Shown piece by piece: positions 4,465 to 5,444 of a stretch of DNA of 5,444 bases. The notes under the pieces were generated by a model. That model saw only the letters and a list, made by a program, of their open reading frames with translations, was not told the origin of the DNA and did not search any database. How positions within the stretch are numbered: position 1 is the stretch's first letter; each line of letters opens with the position of its first letter. Source of the DNA: DATDDB01 sp041490205 (GTDB lineage: Bacteria > Pseudomonadota > Gammaproteobacteria > Burkholderiales > Gallionellaceae). Location: the NCBI GenBank assembly GCA_041490205.1, contig JBGPSQ010000190.1:1-5444 (forward strand), given 5' to 3'. The translations under genes were made by a program, and so were the position numbers.

Positions 4465-5444
4465 ATGGAACTCGCAAAAAGTTTTGAACCTAAAGACATC
4501 GAATCCCGCTGGTATCCGCAGTGGGAGAACGCCGGCCATTTCAAGGCCGGGCTGGATCAATCGAAACAGCAGAATTTCTGCATCCTGCTGCCGCCGCCCA
4601 ATGTGACGGGCACGCTGCACATGGGGCACGGCTTCAACCAGACGTTGATGGATGCGCTCACGCGCTACCACCGCATGCGCGGCGACAACACGCTGTGGCA
4701 GCCGGGCACCGACCACGCGGGCATAGCCACGCAAATAGTGGTGGAGCGCCAGTTGGACGCACAGGGCGTTTCGCGCCACGACCTGGGCCGCGAGAAGTTC
4801 ATCGAGAAGGTGTGGGAGTGGAAGGAATATTCCGGCAACACCATCACCAAACAGATGCGCCGCCTGGGCACCTCCCCGGACTGGTCGCGCGAGCGCTTCA
4901 CCATGGACCCCGGTTTGAACAAGGTGGTCACCGAGACCTTCGTGCGCCTCTACAACGAAGGTCTTATCTATCGCGGCAAGCGCCTGGTGAACTGGGATCC
5001 CAAGCTGCACACGGCAGTAAGCGACCTGGAAGTGGTGCAGGAGGAAGAAGACGGCTTCATGTGGCACATTCGCTACCCGCTCGTCGAGAAGGATAGTGTG
5101 CATGGATTGACCCACCTCACCGTCGCCACCACCCGCCCCGAGACCATGCTTGGCGACGTAGCCGTGATGGTGCATCCCGAGGATGAACGCTACAAACACC
5201 TCATCGGCAAGCAAGTCATGTTGCCGCTGTGTAACCGTCCCATTCTTATCATCGCCGACGAATACGTGGACAAGGAATTCGGCACCGGCGTTGTGAAGGT
5301 TACGCCTGCGCATGACTTCAACGACTATCAGGTATGGTTGCGCCAACACTCAAAGTGGAACCTACAATTGTTTAGCATCCTCACACTCGATGGAAAAATA
5401 ATTGATAGTTCAGTAAACCCAACTAAAGAACATATATTCAAGAA
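4465..5444 (+). CDS. valS: Valyl-tRNA synthetase ValS (partial, N-terminal third)
   Basis: ValRS is the class I synthetase that charges tRNA-Val and hydrolyses mischarged threonyl-tRNA in its CP1 editing domain. 326 complete codons are visible of a family near 920-950, and the frame is open at the right edge. The start MELAKSFEPKDIESRWYPQW is the usual betaproteobacterial N-terminus. No good Shine-Dalgarno sequence precedes ATG 4465; GGAG at 4437-4440 is too distant. The class I HIGH motif is present as HMGH (52-55) within PPPNVTGTLHMGHG. GTDHAGIATQ follows near 81-90 and KRLVNWDP near 172-179. CP1 editing motif TTRPET is at 222-227, with threonine at the numbering I recall as critical in E. 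coli. VKVTPAHDFNDY (about 277-288) is also conserved. From about residue 291 the sequence departs from the usual GKRH-type continuation, with roughly four extra residues and AT-rich codons, but LFSILTLDGKI still aligns with the family. Confidence 0.95.
   Translation, partial: MELAKSFEPKDIESRWYPQWENAGHFKAGLDQSKQQNFCILLPPPNVTGTLHMGHGFNQTLMDALTRYHRMRGDNTLWQPGTDHAGIATQIVVERQLDAQGVSRHDLGREKFIEKVWEWKEYSGNTITKQMRRLGTSPDWSRERFTMDPGLNKVVTETFVRLYNEGLIYRGKRLVNWDPKLHTAVSDLEVVQEEEDGFMWHIRYPLVEKDSVHGLTHLTVATTRPETMLGDVAVMVHPEDERYKHLIGKQVMLPLCNRPILIIADEYVDKEFGTGVVKVTPAHDFNDYQVWLRQHSKWNLQLFSILTLDGKIIDSSVNPTKEHIFK

Noticed and set aside
4441..5349. 302-codon minus-strand open frame opposite valS
   Set aside because: It is a shadow of valS. 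The plus frame carries HMGH and TTRPET motifs, and the minus frame has no recognisable domain.

Overview
This window looks like a stretch of core chromosome from a betaproteobacterium. The gene order lptG-lptF, divergent from pepA-holC-(short unknown gene)-valS, is one I recognise from that class. The protein sequences fit too: a ValRS starting MELAKSFEP, and a LptG with the GHVYELFPVAVLIGT segment. The DNA is GC-rich, roughly 60 % by eye. The abundance of CCACGGAT-type and GTAG-headed intergenic repeats fits Nitrosomonadales-like genomes, but that finer placement is tentative.

Layout. On the minus strand, lptF (start near 1636) and lptG (494 down past the left edge) encode the two membrane subunits of the LPS export ABC transporter. 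They are joined by an ATGA stop/start overlap. A 178-190 bp divergent intergenic region follows, holding a 132 bp inverted-repeat element (1671-1802). On the plus strand come pepA (leucyl aminopeptidase, 1827-3323), a second inverted-repeat element (3337-3496), holC (DNA polymerase III chi subunit, 3511-3954), a 115-codon conserved-type gene of unknown function (3956-4303), and the first third of valS (valyl-tRNA synthetase, 4465 to the right edge). The 161 bp before valS holds an extended -10 promoter, three small hairpins or hairpin groups, and a paired REP/BIME element with GTAG heads.

How the genes relate. The left block serves outer-membrane assembly. The right block is housekeeping: peptide turnover, the replisome clamp-loader accessory subunit and translation. 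HolC and the unknown gene are only 1 bp apart and probably cotranslated. valS probably has its own promoter overlapping the end of the upstream operon.

What deserves attention is intergenic. Two copies of the same long inverted-repeat family bracket pepA. The second copy appears to have been interrupted by a smaller hairpin element; removing 57 bp restores a 32 bp arm. The last ~104 bp of valS drop to about 36 % GC while staying in frame, which suggests a recombination tract or an assembly junction. I found no convincing new multi-gene system.
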